From Sorangium sp025924095 (GTDB lineage: Bacteria; Myxococcota_A; Polyangia; Polyangiales; Polyangiaceae), in contig NZ_CP150356.1 of NCBI RefSeq assembly GCF_051521505.1, forward strand, positions 7,936,001 through 8,000,000: a stretch of DNA of 64,000 nt, in the 5' to 3' direction. Below the pieces are notes generated by a model. That model saw only the letters and a program-made list of their open reading frames with translations. It did not search any database and was not told where the DNA came from. This document shows positions 1 to 9,805 of the stretch, in pieces. How positions within the stretch are numbered: position 1 is the first letter of the stretch; each line of letters begins with the position of its first letter. A program made the translations under genes and the position numbers.

Positions 1-41
1 CGTTATCGGCGATCTCAGCCTAGCGTCAGAGCTCCCCGGCG

Positions 42-454
42 TCACGCGCGATGCCCGAGGCGGGCCGGCGCGTCGGGCAAGGAGAGGACCTCTGTCCCGG
101 TCGCCTCCAGCGCCTCTCTCGGCACGTCGCGGAAGCGCGCGCGGAAGGCCGCCGACGGGCGCAGGGTCACGGCCTGCCCGGTCGACCTGCGGCGATACGT
201 GGTCGCGACGCCGGCCTCCACGGCCCCGCCGCGCCGTGGATCGCGGCGACCGCGCGGAGCTCCTCGTCCGGCGCCTGCATGGCCGGCCGGCCCGGCGCGG
301 GCCGGTGCCCGTGAGCATCGCCCGCGGGCCGGTGCGACGCCCGCGCGTGGCCCGCGGGGTGGCGGGCGCCGCCGTCGGTGGTCGCACCGCCGCAATGAAT
401 CGAAGAAACGGCGGCGAGGAGGATCAACGCCGCGTGGATCACCGCCTTGCGCAT
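42..454 (-). pseudogene. Frameshifted small lipoprotein gene
   Basis: The reading frame opens at an ATG (complement of 452-454) with a lipoprotein signal peptide ending in SSIHC, then a His/Gly/Pro-rich stretch. This frame runs to a stop at 167. A second minus-strand frame, ending at 42, shows strong third-position GC from about position 230 down and reads as a plausible C-terminus (ATTYRRRSTGQAV onward). The two halves join well if one frame shift lies in the GC-rich run near 225-240. This is either a decayed gene or a sequence error. I do not recognise the protein family; the product would be a secreted lipid-anchored protein of roughly 135 residues. Confidence 0.42.
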
Positions 455-725
455 GCTCGCACGAGCCCCCGTGAGGCCGGCGAAGTGTCCCCGTTCGCGG
501 GCGACGTCAAGGGGCGCCCCGCGCCGCTCCGCTGCGCCGCCGAACCGCGCGGGCGCGGGCGTACCTTGACGGTTTCGCGCCCCGCCGCGCCAGACCGGGG
601 TAACATGCGCCCGTCATGCCCCGCGCGCCCGTCAGCCATCCCTGCCGCTCTCGCCGCGCGGGCGTCGCCGGCCTGGCCGGCGCCGCGATGATCCCCGTGG
701 CCACGACCGGGGGTGGTCTTCGCCG

Positions 726-2381
726 ATGACCCGAGTCGAACCCGAGGGCTTCCGGCCGGAGGCGCTGGTAGGCCAGGTCCTGCGCGGCAAGTGGCGCCTG
801 GAGCACCTGCTCGGCTTCGGCGGCATGGCCATGGTCTACGCCGGCACGCACCGCAACGGGATGCGCGGCGCGGTGAAGATCCTCCGCCGCGAGCTGTCCG
901 AGGACCAGGAAGCGCGCTCGCGGTTCCTGCGCGAGGGCTACGTCGCCAACCGCGTGGACCACCCGGGCATCGTCCGGGTGCTCGACGACGACGTGACCGA
1001 CGACGGCTCGGTGTTCCTGGTCATGGAGCTGCTCGAGGGCGAGACGGTCGAGGCGCGCCGCGCGCGCGAGCCGACCGGCATGCTCGGCGTGAACGAGGTG
1101 CTCGGCATCGCCGACGACCTGCTCGACGTGCTCGCCGTCGCGCACGAGCGCGGGATCGTGCACCGCGACCTCAAGCCGGAGAACCTGTTCCTCACGCGCC
1201 AGGGACAGCTGAAGGTGCTCGATTTCGGCATCGCACGGCTGCGCGAGCTCTCGTCCCCGGCGAACAACGCGACAACGCGCGCCGGCACCCTGATGGGGAC
1301 GCCGCAGTTCATGCCGCCCGAGCAGGCACGGGGACAGTGGGACAAGGTCGACGCGCGCACCGATCTCTGGGCCGTCGGGAGCACGATGTTCCAGCTCCTC
1401 TCGGGGCGGTACGTGCACGAGGCCGAGACATTCCCGCTGCTCCTGCTCGCCGCCATGACCCAGCCGGCGCCGCCCGTGGGCAGCGTCCTGCCCGCCGTCC
1501 CCCCGCCGATCGCCGCCGTCATGGACGTGGCCCTCGCGTTCGATCCCGACCGGCGCTGGCCGAACGCCCTTGCGATGCAGCGCGCGCTCCGCCAGGCGCG
1601 CGGGGGCGCGGCGTTCGACCCGGCCCCGGGCTCGCACGCGGATCCGGCGCGCAGGTCCGCGCACCCGGATCCGGGGCGCAGGTCCGCGCACCCGGATCCG
1701 GGGCGCGCGCCCATGTTCTCGGATCCCGGGCGCCCGACCGTGCAGGCGCGAGGCCCGGGGAGCGGGCCGCGCGGCACGGAGTTCACCGCGGCGAGCCCGG
1801 GGAGCGGCGGCGCGGTCAGCGCCGGCTCGGCCGGCGGCGGCACGGCCAGCGCCGGCACGGTCTCGCCGGTCGTGGAGCGCTCGGTCGGCACGGAGCGCCC
1901 GGCGCCGCGCTCGGCGGTCCTGGGCGCGATCCTGGCCGGCGCCGGCGCGCTGGCCGTGGGTGCCCTCGTCGCGCTCGTGTGGTCGCAGCGGGGGAGCCCG
2001 GGCGGGGACGCAGAGCACCCGTCCAGCGGGTCCGCGGTGGAGGCCGAGCCGCGCCCAGCCGAGAACGCCGGGGCAGAGCCGGAGCCACCCGGCGGCGCGG
2101 GCTCGCCCGGTGCGGGCGCGCAGCCCGCTCCGTCCGGCGATGCGGTCCCGGCGATCGCGCCGTCCGCGCCCGTGCCCACGCCGCCGCCCGCGCCCACGCC
2201 GAGCGCGTCCGCGACCGGGACGCCGTCGAGCGCGACCGCGGCCACCTCGAGGCCCGCCGCGGGGGGCAAGGCGCGACCGCCCGCGACCGCGCCGGTGAAG
2301 ACGCCGCCCGCGCCGACGCCGGCGCCCGCGTCGACGCCCGCGCCGACGCCGGCAGAGGACCCGTACAACCGGAGACGTTGA
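726..2381 (+). CDS. Membrane-anchored Ser/Thr protein kinase (PknB/Pkn type)
   Basis: This is a Hanks-type kinase of 551 residues. Visible are a glycine loop GFGGMAMVY (30-38), the ATP lysine K51, the catalytic loop HRDLKPEN (146-153), DFG (166-168), and PPE in place of APE (about 198-200). The HRD arginine and both magnesium-binding positions are present, so it should be active. A low-complexity linker follows, with 9-residue tandem repeats (HPDPGRRSA). A single membrane segment lies near 397-419 and a Pro/Ala-rich tail near 425-551, probably outside the cytoplasm. There are no PASTA repeats. The TPR-like gene starts 10 bp after the stop, so the two are probably cotranscribed and the second may be a partner. 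Confidence 0.93.
   Translation: MTRVEPEGFRPEALVGQVLRGKWRLEHLLGFGGMAMVYAGTHRNGMRGAVKILRRELSEDQEARSRFLREGYVANRVDHPGIVRVLDDDVTDDGSVFLVMELLEGETVEARRAREPTGMLGVNEVLGIADDLLDVLAVAHERGIVHRDLKPENLFLTRQGQLKVLDFGIARLRELSSPANNATTRAGTLMGTPQFMPPEQARGQWDKVDARTDLWAVGSTMFQLLSGRYVHEAETFPLLLLAAMTQPAPPVGSVLPAVPPPIAAVMDVALAFDPDRRWPNALAMQRALRQARGGAAFDPAPGSHADPARRSAHPDPGRRSAHPDPGRAPMFSDPGRPTVQARGPGSGPRGTEFTAASPGSGGAVSAGSAGGGTASAGTVSPVVERSVGTERPAPRSAVLGAILAGAGALAVGALVALVWSQRGSPGGDAEHPSSGSAVEAEPRPAENAGAEPEPPGGAGSPGAGAQPAPSGDAVPAIAPSAPVPTPPPAPTPSASATGTPSSATAATSRPAAGGKARPPATAPVKTPPAPTPAPASTPAPTPAEDPYNRRR
1641..1710 (+). repeat. 27-bp tandem repeat inside the kinase gene
   Basis: A 27-bp unit beginning gatccgg occurs at 1641, 1668 and (partly) 1695. 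It encodes 9-residue repeats in the linker between the kinase domain and the membrane segment. It is in frame, so copy-number change would only alter linker length. Confidence 0.7.
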
Positions 2382-2391
2382 GGTCGCACGG

Positions 2392-3378
2392 ATGGGTAGA
2401 TTGAGCTCGCGTAGACGATTCCCGGCCGAGGTGCTCGCCCTGGGAGGGGCCGCGCTCCTCGCCTGCCCCGACGCCTCGGCGCAGGCGCGCGATCCCGCGG
2501 CGGCAGAGGCGCTGTTCGACGCCGGCAGGGCGGCGCTCCAGGCGAAGGACTACGAGACCGCGTGCCCGAAGTTCCGGGAGAGCTACGAGCTCGATCCGGC
2601 GCCCGGGGCGCTGCTCAACCTCGGCGACTGCGAGGAGAAGCGCGGCAAGATCGCGACCGCATGGTCGATCTTCCGGCAGCTCGCGCGCGACCTGCCGGCG
2701 AACGACGACCGGCGCCCCATCGCGCAGGCGCGCGCCGCCGCCCTGGAGGGCCGCGTGCCGAGGCTCACCATCCGGCTCGCGCCCGGCGCGCCGGTGGACA
2801 CCGCCGTGCGGCGCTCGGGCATCCCGGTCGGCGCGGGCTCGCTGGGCGCGCCGTTGCCCGTGGACCCGGGCGAGGTCCAGGTGACGGCGACGGCGCCGGG
2901 CCGGAAGCAGAAGACGTTCACGGCGCAGCTCGCCGAGGGCGCGCAGGCCGAGCTGGTCGTTGCGCCGGAGGAGCCCGCGGCCGGCGGCGCGAGCGCAGGG
3001 CCCGCGCTCCCCCCGAAGGAGGGCTCGCAAGGAACGGGGAGCTCGACCTGGCGAACGGCCGGCTGGATCGGCGCCGGCGTCGGCGCGGTCGGGATCGGCC
3101 TCGGCGCCGCGTTCGGGCTGCGCGCGCTCGGGAAGAAGGGCGACGCCGAGGCCTACTGCAACGAGGCCAACGTCTGCGGGGAACAGGGGATCCGGCTGCA
3201 GGAGCAGGGCGCGACCGCAGGGACGATCTCGACGGTCGCGTTCCTCGTCGGGGCGGCGGCGCTGGGCGCCGGCGCGGTGCTCATCTTCACGGCGCCTTCC
3301 CCGGCGCAGGCGTCGTCGGCCCCCAGGGCGATGGTGGGCGTGGTGCCGGGAGGCGCCGTGGCGAAGGTGATCTTTTGA
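2392..3378 (+). CDS. Exported TPR-like membrane protein downstream of the kinase
   Basis: 328 residues. The N-terminus looks like a signal peptide cut near ASA-Q (30-31). Residues 35-105 (ALFDAGRAALQAKDYETACP and following) resemble one and a half to two TPR helices. Residues 120-190 form a beta-rich segment reminiscent of PEGA-type domains (VDPGEVQVTATAPG). Two glycine-rich hydrophobic helices lie at about 222-244 and 278-300. It begins 10 bp after the kinase stop. Proteins of this layout are common beside kinases in Sorangium-like genomes, but a function has not been assigned. A substrate or scaffold role for the kinase is inference from position only. Confidence 0.75.
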   Translation: MGRLSSRRRFPAEVLALGGAALLACPDASAQARDPAAAEALFDAGRAALQAKDYETACPKFRESYELDPAPGALLNLGDCEEKRGKIATAWSIFRQLARDLPANDDRRPIAQARAAALEGRVPRLTIRLAPGAPVDTAVRRSGIPVGAGSLGAPLPVDPGEVQVTATAPGRKQKTFTAQLAEGAQAELVVAPEEPAAGGASAGPALPPKEGSQGTGSSTWRTAGWIGAGVGAVGIGLGAAFGLRALGKKGDAEAYCNEANVCGEQGIRLQEQGATAGTISTVAFLVGAAALGAGAVLIFTAPSPAQASSAPRAMVGVVPGGAVAKVIF

Positions 3379-3415
3379 CGGCGGCCGCACGCGCCGCGCC
3401 ACGGGAGGCGGGAAG

Positions 3416-5047
3416 ATGACGCGCGATCTCATGAGCACTCGACCCCTGTTCTGCGCCGGGCTGCTCGTCGTCGCGGCCGCAGGGGGCTGCAACGCGATCA
3501 TCGGGCTCGAGGTCGGCGAGCTGGACTCATCGTCCGGCAGCGCGGGCGCGACGTCGGCGAGCGTGTCCGCGGGCGGCGCGGGCGGCGGCGGCCATGGCGG
3601 GGGTGGCGGCGGCGAGGGTGGCAGCGGCGGCGGGGGTGGCGGCGGCGGCGGGGGTGGCGGCGGCGGGGAGGAGGCGCTCTGCAGCCATGTCCGCGAGGGG
3701 GCTGTCCGCGCGCCGTCGAGCGCGTGGGGACGGCTGTCGGGCCTGTCGGTCGCCGGCATCGCGGCGCTGGACGGCGCGGTGACGGCGATCGTCAAGGAAA
3801 GCCGAGGGGTCGCCACCGCGTCCGACAAGGTCGGGTTCTCGGTGGCGAGATGGGACCCCTCCGGGACCCTCGACGGCGCGTACGGGATGCGGACCGGCGA
3901 CCTGCCCGGCAGCGTCTGGCCCGAGCACCTCCTCGTCCTCTCGGACGTCGCCTACGTGACCGGGTCGTCGGATGCGCCGTTCACCTTGCTCACGCCCGAT
4001 GGCGGGTGCTCGGTCGGCGCGCACGCCGATACCGGGCGTAAACCGAGCTTTCTGGCGGCGCTCGACGAGCTGGGCAAATGCAAATGGATCTGGAGCGTCG
4101 ATGCCGCGCTCAACACCTCCCCCATCGCTCTGGCGGCGACGCCCAAGCGGGTCGTGTTCGCTGTCTCGGTGTCGGGAGCGGCGCGCGCGAGCACCGGCGA
4201 TTGCATCCTCGGGACCGGCGACGAGCGCGGGTCCACGGAGCTCGTGGGGCTTGACCCGGACGGCATGTGCATCTGGAATCTCGCGTTCGAGACCACCGCG
4301 ACCGTGCGCGTCGAAGAGCTCGTCGCCGCCCCGGAGACCGGGGAGGTGCTCGTCGTCGGCGACTACGATGCGCCGGAGGGGGCGATCAAGATCCAGACGA
4401 AAGAGCTCCCCGCCACGCCGGATCGCGACCTGTTCGTGGCGCGCGTCCAGCTCGAGGACGGCGAGGTGACGGAGGTCATCCCGCTCAGGGCCCCTGGAAG
4501 CCAGTCGGCGGCGCGACACGGAGCCGCGCTGCTCCCGGGCGGCGACGTCGTGATCTCCGGGACGTACACCGGGCCGTCCTTCAGCTTCCAGGACGACTGC
4601 CCGCTCCTGCCGGAGGCGGGGAATACGGAGAACACCTTCGTCGCGCGCGTCTCGAAGGGTGGAGTGGTCTGGAGCCGTGGATTCGGCGACGCCGCGGCAG
4701 ATCAGATGGCCGTCAGCCTCGAAGTGGACAGCGACGGCTCGATCTACGTGGCGGGGACGCTCGAGGGCGAGATCCCTCTGGGGCCCGGCGAGAGGCTCGC
4801 GGCCGAGGCGGATCACCTGTCGAGCTATCTGATCGTGCTCAGTCCGGGCGGCAACGTCCTCTCGGCCACCACGCTCGCGGGGGCCGGCACCGTGGCTGTC
4901 TGGTCGGTCGCGCCGGGCGCGACGCTCGGCGATCCGCTCACCATCGCGGGTGAGCTGACGGACACGTCCCCTCTCGTGCCCATCAACGACCATCCCATCC
5001 AGGCGCCGGGAGAAGGGTTCATCGCTCGGTTGAAGGGCATGCCGTGA
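3416..5047 (+). CDS. Paralogous lipoprotein with beta-propeller-like repeats, copy 1
   Basis: 543 residues. The start follows GGGAGGCGGGAAG, a good ribosome site. The signal peptide ends in a lipobox (AAAGGC), followed by NAIIGLEVGELDSS, a signature shared with the two genes at 6003 and 7990. A Gly/Ser linker runs to about residue 83. The remainder has repeated blade-like strands with the recurring phrases VVIVGDY/VVISGTYTG, WSRGFGDA, GSIYVAGTLEGEI and FIARLKGMP, as in SBBP-type beta-propellers. Scattered cysteines could form disulfides. It is probably a surface-exposed lipid-anchored protein; ligand unknown. Confidence 0.85.
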   Translation: MTRDLMSTRPLFCAGLLVVAAAGGCNAIIGLEVGELDSSSGSAGATSASVSAGGAGGGGHGGGGGGEGGSGGGGGGGGGGGGGGEEALCSHVREGAVRAPSSAWGRLSGLSVAGIAALDGAVTAIVKESRGVATASDKVGFSVARWDPSGTLDGAYGMRTGDLPGSVWPEHLLVLSDVAYVTGSSDAPFTLLTPDGGCSVGAHADTGRKPSFLAALDELGKCKWIWSVDAALNTSPIALAATPKRVVFAVSVSGAARASTGDCILGTGDERGSTELVGLDPDGMCIWNLAFETTATVRVEELVAAPETGEVLVVGDYDAPEGAIKIQTKELPATPDRDLFVARVQLEDGEVTEVIPLRAPGSQSAARHGAALLPGGDVVISGTYTGPSFSFQDDCPLLPEAGNTENTFVARVSKGGVVWSRGFGDAAADQMAVSLEVDSDGSIYVAGTLEGEIPLGPGERLAAEADHLSSYLIVLSPGGNVLSATTLAGAGTVAVWSVAPGATLGDPLTIAGELTDTSPLVPINDHPIQAPGEGFIARLKGMP

Positions 5048-5194
5048 CCGCCGCGCGCGGCCTCGAGCGCGCGCCCGGCGAACAGTCCACGACATTTCCA
5101 CACGACACCGCAGAGCCTGCCACGGTGCGGCGCGGCGCGGCGCATAATCCAGCCGCCGGTTGACGCCGGTGGGATCGGCAGCTTCCATTCATGC

Positions 5195-5947
5195 ATGCGC
5201 TCGCTTTACCGATGTTTCCACCTGGCTCTCCCCACCGCCGCCGCCGCCGCTCTGAGCGCCGCCGCGGGGTGTGATTTCCCCGACGCCACGTTCACCGACG
5301 ACACGAGCGCCGCGAGCGCTGGCGGAGCCGGCGCCACCACGTCGTCGGCGAGCACCGCCGCCTCGTCCTCGTCCTCGGACGCGGCGGGCTCCGGCGGAGG
5401 CGCGGTGACCTCCGGCGCGGGCGGGGACGGCGGCGGCGCGGCAGGCTCCGGCTCCGGCGGCGCGGGCGGTGACGGCGGCGGCGGCGGCGCGGGCGGCGGC
5501 GCGGCGACCTCCAGCGCGAGCTCCACCTCGGCCGTCTCCGGCTCCGGCGGCGGCGCGGCGAGCTCCAGCGCGAGCTCCAGCTCGGCCGCCTCCGGCTCCG
5601 GGGGGGGCGGCAGCGTCAACTGCGACGCCGACGAAGACGGCTATCGTTCGACCGCGTGCGAGGGCGGCGACGACTGCAACGACGACAACCCCTCGGTCCA
5701 CCCCGGCCAGCCCAGCGTGTTCTACGACACGCCGATCAGGCCGGGGGGCGGCTTCGACTACGACTGCAGCGGCGCGGCAGAGCCGGAGTTCGGCGCGGTC
5801 AAATGCACCGGCCTCCTCGTGTGTGGCGTGGCGAGCAACGTGTTTCTGTCGGACGTCCCGTGCGGGGGACGGGGCCCGTTCGGGTCCTGCAACCTCACCT
5901 GCCAGTCCGTCATCACCTACGATACATACCTCAGGGCCTGCCATTGA
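5195..5947 (+). CDS. MopE-like lipoprotein with putative metal-binding motif
   Basis: 250 residues. A signal peptide ends at a lipobox cysteine (AAAGC, about C26), followed by roughly 110 residues of Gly/Ser/Ala linker. The C-terminal third holds a Cys- and Asp-rich segment (CDADEDGY, then CEGGDDCNDDNPSVHPG) that matches the putative metal-binding motif seen in MopE-type and other myxobacterial secreted proteins. Several further cysteines suggest a disulfide-tied domain. It sits between two members of a lipoprotein family, in the same direction, with 56 bp to the next start. Calcium or copper binding is possible from the acidic motif but not shown. Confidence 0.8.
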   Translation: MRSLYRCFHLALPTAAAAALSAAAGCDFPDATFTDDTSAASAGGAGATTSSASTAASSSSSDAAGSGGGAVTSGAGGDGGGAAGSGSGGAGGDGGGGGAGGGAATSSASSTSAVSGSGGGAASSSASSSSAASGSGGGGSVNCDADEDGYRSTACEGGDDCNDDNPSVHPGQPSVFYDTPIRPGGGFDYDCSGAAEPEFGAVKCTGLLVCGVASNVFLSDVPCGGRGPFGSCNLTCQSVITYDTYLRACH

Positions 5948-6002
5948 CCCGCGCCGGCGCGATGGCGGCCTCGGGGATGCCACGCAGCGGAGAGCCGATC
6001 CG

Positions 6003-7691
6003 ATGAAACGCGAACCTCGTACGATCCGATCCGTCGTGTCCTGCGCCGGCCTGTTCGCCGCCGTGGCGGGCGGCTGCAACGCGCTCATCGGGCTCGAGGT
6101 CGGCGAGCTGGATTCATCGCAGGCCGGCGCGGGCGCGGCCCCGGGCGCGACCTCCTCCTCGGAGGTCTCGGGCACGGGCGGCTCGGGCACGGGCGGCATG
6201 GGAACGGGCGGCATGGGCGCGGGTGGCTCCGGTGCGGGTGGCTCCGGCGCCGGAGAGTCGGGCGGCGGGGGCTCGGGCGACGGGGGCAGCGGCGGCGGGG
6301 GCAGCGGCGGCGGGGGCAGCGGCGGCGGGAGCCCGGTGTGCAGCGACGCCGGGGGCGCCATCATCGAGCCGGCGGCCGAGTGGGGCGAGACCCTCGGCTT
6401 CGACGTGGGCGACCTCGCCGCATCGGGCGGCGCGTTGACGGCCGTCGTCACGGATGTCCTCGACGATGCGGCGTATCAGTTCACGGTCGCGAAGTGGAGC
6501 GCCGGCGGGGCGCGCGACAGCCGGTACGGGCTGGCGGCGAAGGGCGTGTGGGGTTTGCACCTGGCTGCCGGCAGTGACTTCACCTATGTGACCGGGGAGT
6601 CCGAGGGGGCCGTCAACCTGCCCACCGGGAACCTCAGCGCATGCCGCGTCGGCCCTGCTCTGCTCGGGACCGCCTTCACGACGAGCTTCGTGGCAGCGCT
6701 CGGTCCAGAGGGCAAGTGCGGGTGGGTGTGGAGCGTCGACGCCGAGCACGGCACCACCGCGCGCGGCCTCGCGGCGACCTCCGAGGCGGTCGTCTTCGCC
6801 GTCGACGTGTCGGACGCCGGCAGGAGCTTCGGGCCGTGCGCGCCCGGGGACATCCCGGCGGATTCGGCGCTGCTCGCCGCGCTCTACCCGGCGGACGGCG
6901 CGTGCAGGTGGCAGCGCCGCCTCGGACCGCGAGCGGCCGTGACCGTCAAGGCGATCGCCGCCGACACGAGGTCAGGGTCGAGGCTCTTGACCGTCGTGGG
7001 CGACTACGACTCGCTCAGCGGAGACGTCTCGTTCGGCGGAGACACCCCCTTCGCCTCGCAGCGCCGCGATGTCTTCATCGCACGCTACGTGTCGAGCAAC
7101 GGCGCCCTGCAGGACGTGAAGCCGCTGAACCTCGACGGCGATCAGCAGGTGGCGCAGCACGGGGCCGCGCTGCTCCCGGGCGGCGACGTCGTGATCGCCG
7201 GCACGTACCGCGGGCGCATCAGCTTCGGCGATCGCTGCCCGGCGCTGCCCGACGCGGGGGAGACGGAGAACTTCTTCATCGCGCGCGTCTCGGACGATGG
7301 CGTCGTGTGGAGCCGCGGGTTCGGCGACGCGACGGAGAGCCAGGTCGCCGCCGGCGTGGCGGTGGACGAGGGTGGCTCGATCTATGTCACGGGCGAGTTC
7401 ACGGGCGCGATCGCGCTGGGGAGCGCCGGGATGCTCACGACCTCCCGGAAGCGGGCGGGATTCCTGATGAGGCTGGATGCCCAAGGCAACCTCATCTCGG
7501 CGGCCCGGTTCGAGGGAGACGGCTCCGTCGCCCTGCGGGTCGTCGCGGCGAGCGGGACATCCGGCGAGCCTCTCTATGTCGCAGGCGCCGTGACGGGGAC
7601 CCTCGACCTCCCCGGGCTCGATAAACCGCTCGGCAGCGACGGCGATCCGGAATCGCACGGGTTCGTCGCGAGGCTCTCGGGCATGCGCTGA
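6003..7691 (+). CDS. Paralogous lipoprotein with beta-propeller-like repeats, copy 2
   Basis: The ATG at 6003 is chosen because it gives a classical lipoprotein signal peptide (VAGGC) and follows GGAGAG; the open frame extends further upstream without a signal. 562 residues. After the cysteine comes NALIGLEVGELDSS, then a Gly/Ser-rich linker of about 75 residues. The C-terminal region carries the same recurring phrases as its neighbours (VVIAGTYRG, VVWSRGFGDA, GSIYVTGEFTG, HGFVARLSG). It most resembles the copy at 7990. The family likely arose by local duplication. Role unknown; lipid-anchored surface location inferred. Confidence 0.86.
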   Translation: MKREPRTIRSVVSCAGLFAAVAGGCNALIGLEVGELDSSQAGAGAAPGATSSSEVSGTGGSGTGGMGTGGMGAGGSGAGGSGAGESGGGGSGDGGSGGGGSGGGGSGGGSPVCSDAGGAIIEPAAEWGETLGFDVGDLAASGGALTAVVTDVLDDAAYQFTVAKWSAGGARDSRYGLAAKGVWGLHLAAGSDFTYVTGESEGAVNLPTGNLSACRVGPALLGTAFTTSFVAALGPEGKCGWVWSVDAEHGTTARGLAATSEAVVFAVDVSDAGRSFGPCAPGDIPADSALLAALYPADGACRWQRRLGPRAAVTVKAIAADTRSGSRLLTVVGDYDSLSGDVSFGGDTPFASQRRDVFIARYVSSNGALQDVKPLNLDGDQQVAQHGAALLPGGDVVIAGTYRGRISFGDRCPALPDAGETENFFIARVSDDGVVWSRGFGDATESQVAAGVAVDEGGSIYVTGEFTGAIALGSAGMLTTSRKRAGFLMRLDAQGNLISAARFEGDGSVALRVVAASGTSGEPLYVAGAVTGTLDLPGLDKPLGSDGDPESHGFVARLSGMR

Positions 7692-7989
7692 TCCGCGATC
7701 GCGGCGAGCACAGCTGGAAGCGCCGGCGCCGCGCTCGCGTCCCGTACGGCCTCAGCGGCCATGAGGCGTAAGGGGATCCCTGCGGTCGACTTCAAGGGCG
7801 GCTCTGTTGATCCGCGCGCAACATTGTGTTTCCAGAAGACGTCGTGAGCAGCAGAGACGCCCCGTCCGGGGCCGCATGACGCTCTGCCGGCCCGGACTCA
7901 GGCACACTGCGTGTTCGAGAGGACCGGTCATTGAGTCTGCGCTCGCCTCATGGCGGCCACGACTGCGCCGTGCAATAGAGGTCGACGCA

Positions 7990-9543
7990 ATGAAGCGCGC
8001 TCTCACGAGGGTCCGGGCTGTGTTCTGCGCTGGGCTGTTCGCCGCGGGCGCGGGAGGTTGCAACGCCCTCATCGGCCTCGAGGTCGGTGAGGCCGATCCA
8101 GGCGAGATCGATGACGGCGCGCCCTCCTCCTCCGCGGGCGGCTCCTCCGCGGTCAGCGGGGGTGCTGGAGGGGGCGGCGGCGCCGACAGCGGAGGGGGGG
8201 ACCTCGCCTGCAACGGCGCGAGGCCGGGAGCCATCGCGGCGCCGTCGGGCCTCTGGGGCGACACGATCGGCGTGGACGTGGGGGACATCGCGGCCCTGGA
8301 CGATGCGGTGACGGCCCTCGTCAACGAGACAGCCTCGTTCACCGTGGCGCGGTGGAGCTCCACCGGGGTGCGCCAGAGCGGGTATGGCCTGTCGGCGCCG
8401 GGCGTCTGGGGCACGCACCTGGCCATCGGGGCGGGCGTCACGGTCGTCGCCGGGGAGTCGGCGCAGGGCGTCGACCTCACCGATGCGCGGTGTCACGTCG
8501 GCCCGCACGGGGGCGCCACGACCACCCGGCCCAGCTTCGTGGCAGCGCTCGATGCGGCGGGTCGGTGCGCCTGGGCGTGGAGCATCGACTCCGATCGCGG
8601 CACCGCCGCGCGGGGCCTCGCGGTGACCTCCGATGCGGTCGTCTTCGCCGTCGAGTCAGTGGACAAGGGCAGGAGCTTCGGCCCGTGCAATTTCAAGCGC
8701 ACCGTGACGGAGGAGTCCGTGCTGGTCGCCGCCTTCGAGCCGGCGCGGGGTGCGTGCAAATGGGACCGCAACCTCGGGACGCGAGCGGGCGTGACCGTCA
8801 GGGCGCTCGTCGCCGGCGCGACGTCGGGGGCGGGGTCGGTGGCGGTGGTGGGCGACTACGACACGACGCGCGGCTCCGTCGCGTTCGGCGAAGATACGCC
8901 CCGCGCGGCGGAGGGCCGCGGGATCTTCGTCGCGCGCTACGCGTCGAGCGACGGCGCTCCGCAGAAGGTCACGATGCTGCGCCTCGAGGGCGCTCAGCGC
9001 GTCGCGGCGCACGGCGCTGCAGGGCTCCCGGACGGCGACGTCGTGATCGCCGGCAGCTATGCCGGAGCGCTCGATTTCGAGGACCCTTGCCCGCGAATGC
9101 CCGAGGCGGGCGGCACGGACAACGCCTTCGTGGCGCGCGTCTCGGAGCACGGGACAGTGTGGAGCCGCGGGTTCGGCGACGCGGCGGCGATCCAGACGGC
9201 GGCCGGCGTGGCGGTGGACGACGCCGGCGCGATCTACGTCACGGGGCTGTTCACCGGCGAGATCGACCTGGGCGCCGCCGGGAAGCTCGCGGTCCGGCCG
9301 GGGAAGCAGGCAGGGTTTCTGATCAGGCTCGACGGCGCGGGCAACGTCGTCTCGGCGTCGACGCTCGAAGGGGACGGCGCCGCCGACCTGCGCGTCGTCG
9401 CGGCGGGCGGGGCGCGCGGCGGTCCCGTCTACGTCGCGGGGAACCTGACCGGACCCCTCGAGCTCGGGCTCGACGAGCGGCTCGGCAGCCACGCCGACGC
9501 GGAGCCTCACGGGTTCGTCGCGCGGCTCTCCGACGCGCCCTGA
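7990..9543 (+). CDS. Paralogous lipoprotein with beta-propeller-like repeats, copy 3
   Basis: 517 residues from the ATG at 7990, which follows AGAGG and gives a clean lipobox (AGAGGC) and the family signature NALIGLEVGE. Its linker is much shorter than in the other two copies (about 40 residues). The propeller-like part repeats the family phrases (VVIAGSYAG, TVWSRGFGDA, GAIYVTGLFTGEI, HGFVARLSD). About 300 bp separate it from copy 2, so it may have its own promoter. Function unknown. Confidence 0.86.
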   Translation: MKRALTRVRAVFCAGLFAAGAGGCNALIGLEVGEADPGEIDDGAPSSSAGGSSAVSGGAGGGGGADSGGGDLACNGARPGAIAAPSGLWGDTIGVDVGDIAALDDAVTALVNETASFTVARWSSTGVRQSGYGLSAPGVWGTHLAIGAGVTVVAGESAQGVDLTDARCHVGPHGGATTTRPSFVAALDAAGRCAWAWSIDSDRGTAARGLAVTSDAVVFAVESVDKGRSFGPCNFKRTVTEESVLVAAFEPARGACKWDRNLGTRAGVTVRALVAGATSGAGSVAVVGDYDTTRGSVAFGEDTPRAAEGRGIFVARYASSDGAPQKVTMLRLEGAQRVAAHGAAGLPDGDVVIAGSYAGALDFEDPCPRMPEAGGTDNAFVARVSEHGTVWSRGFGDAAAIQTAAGVAVDDAGAIYVTGLFTGEIDLGAAGKLAVRPGKQAGFLIRLDGAGNVVSASTLEGDGAADLRVVAAGGARGGPVYVAGNLTGPLELGLDERLGSHADAEPHGFVARLSDAP

Positions 9544-9805
9544 CGGGCGTCGCGCCGCGCGCCGCCGTGCTGCTCCTGCATCCGCCGGCGGAGCAGCGGC
9601 CCGGCTCCTCGCAGCCGGAGATCTTCGCGAGCACGAGATCGGTCTCCGGATCCAGAGCCAGGGGCCGCAGGCGCCTGGCTCGACCTCGGGGGCGCCTCGC
9701 CGTCGCGCCGGAGCCCTGGATCTCGCTCGGATGCCGTGACCTGCTTCACGAGCCCGAGCGGCTCCGGTTGCGCCGGCGAGGCGCGCCGTCGCAACCTCGC
9801 GCGCG

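Noticed and set aside
5469..6002. N-terminal extension of the lipoprotein at 6003
   Set aside because: It overlaps the MopE-like gene in another frame and has no signal peptide; the ATG at 6003 has both ribosome site and lipobox.
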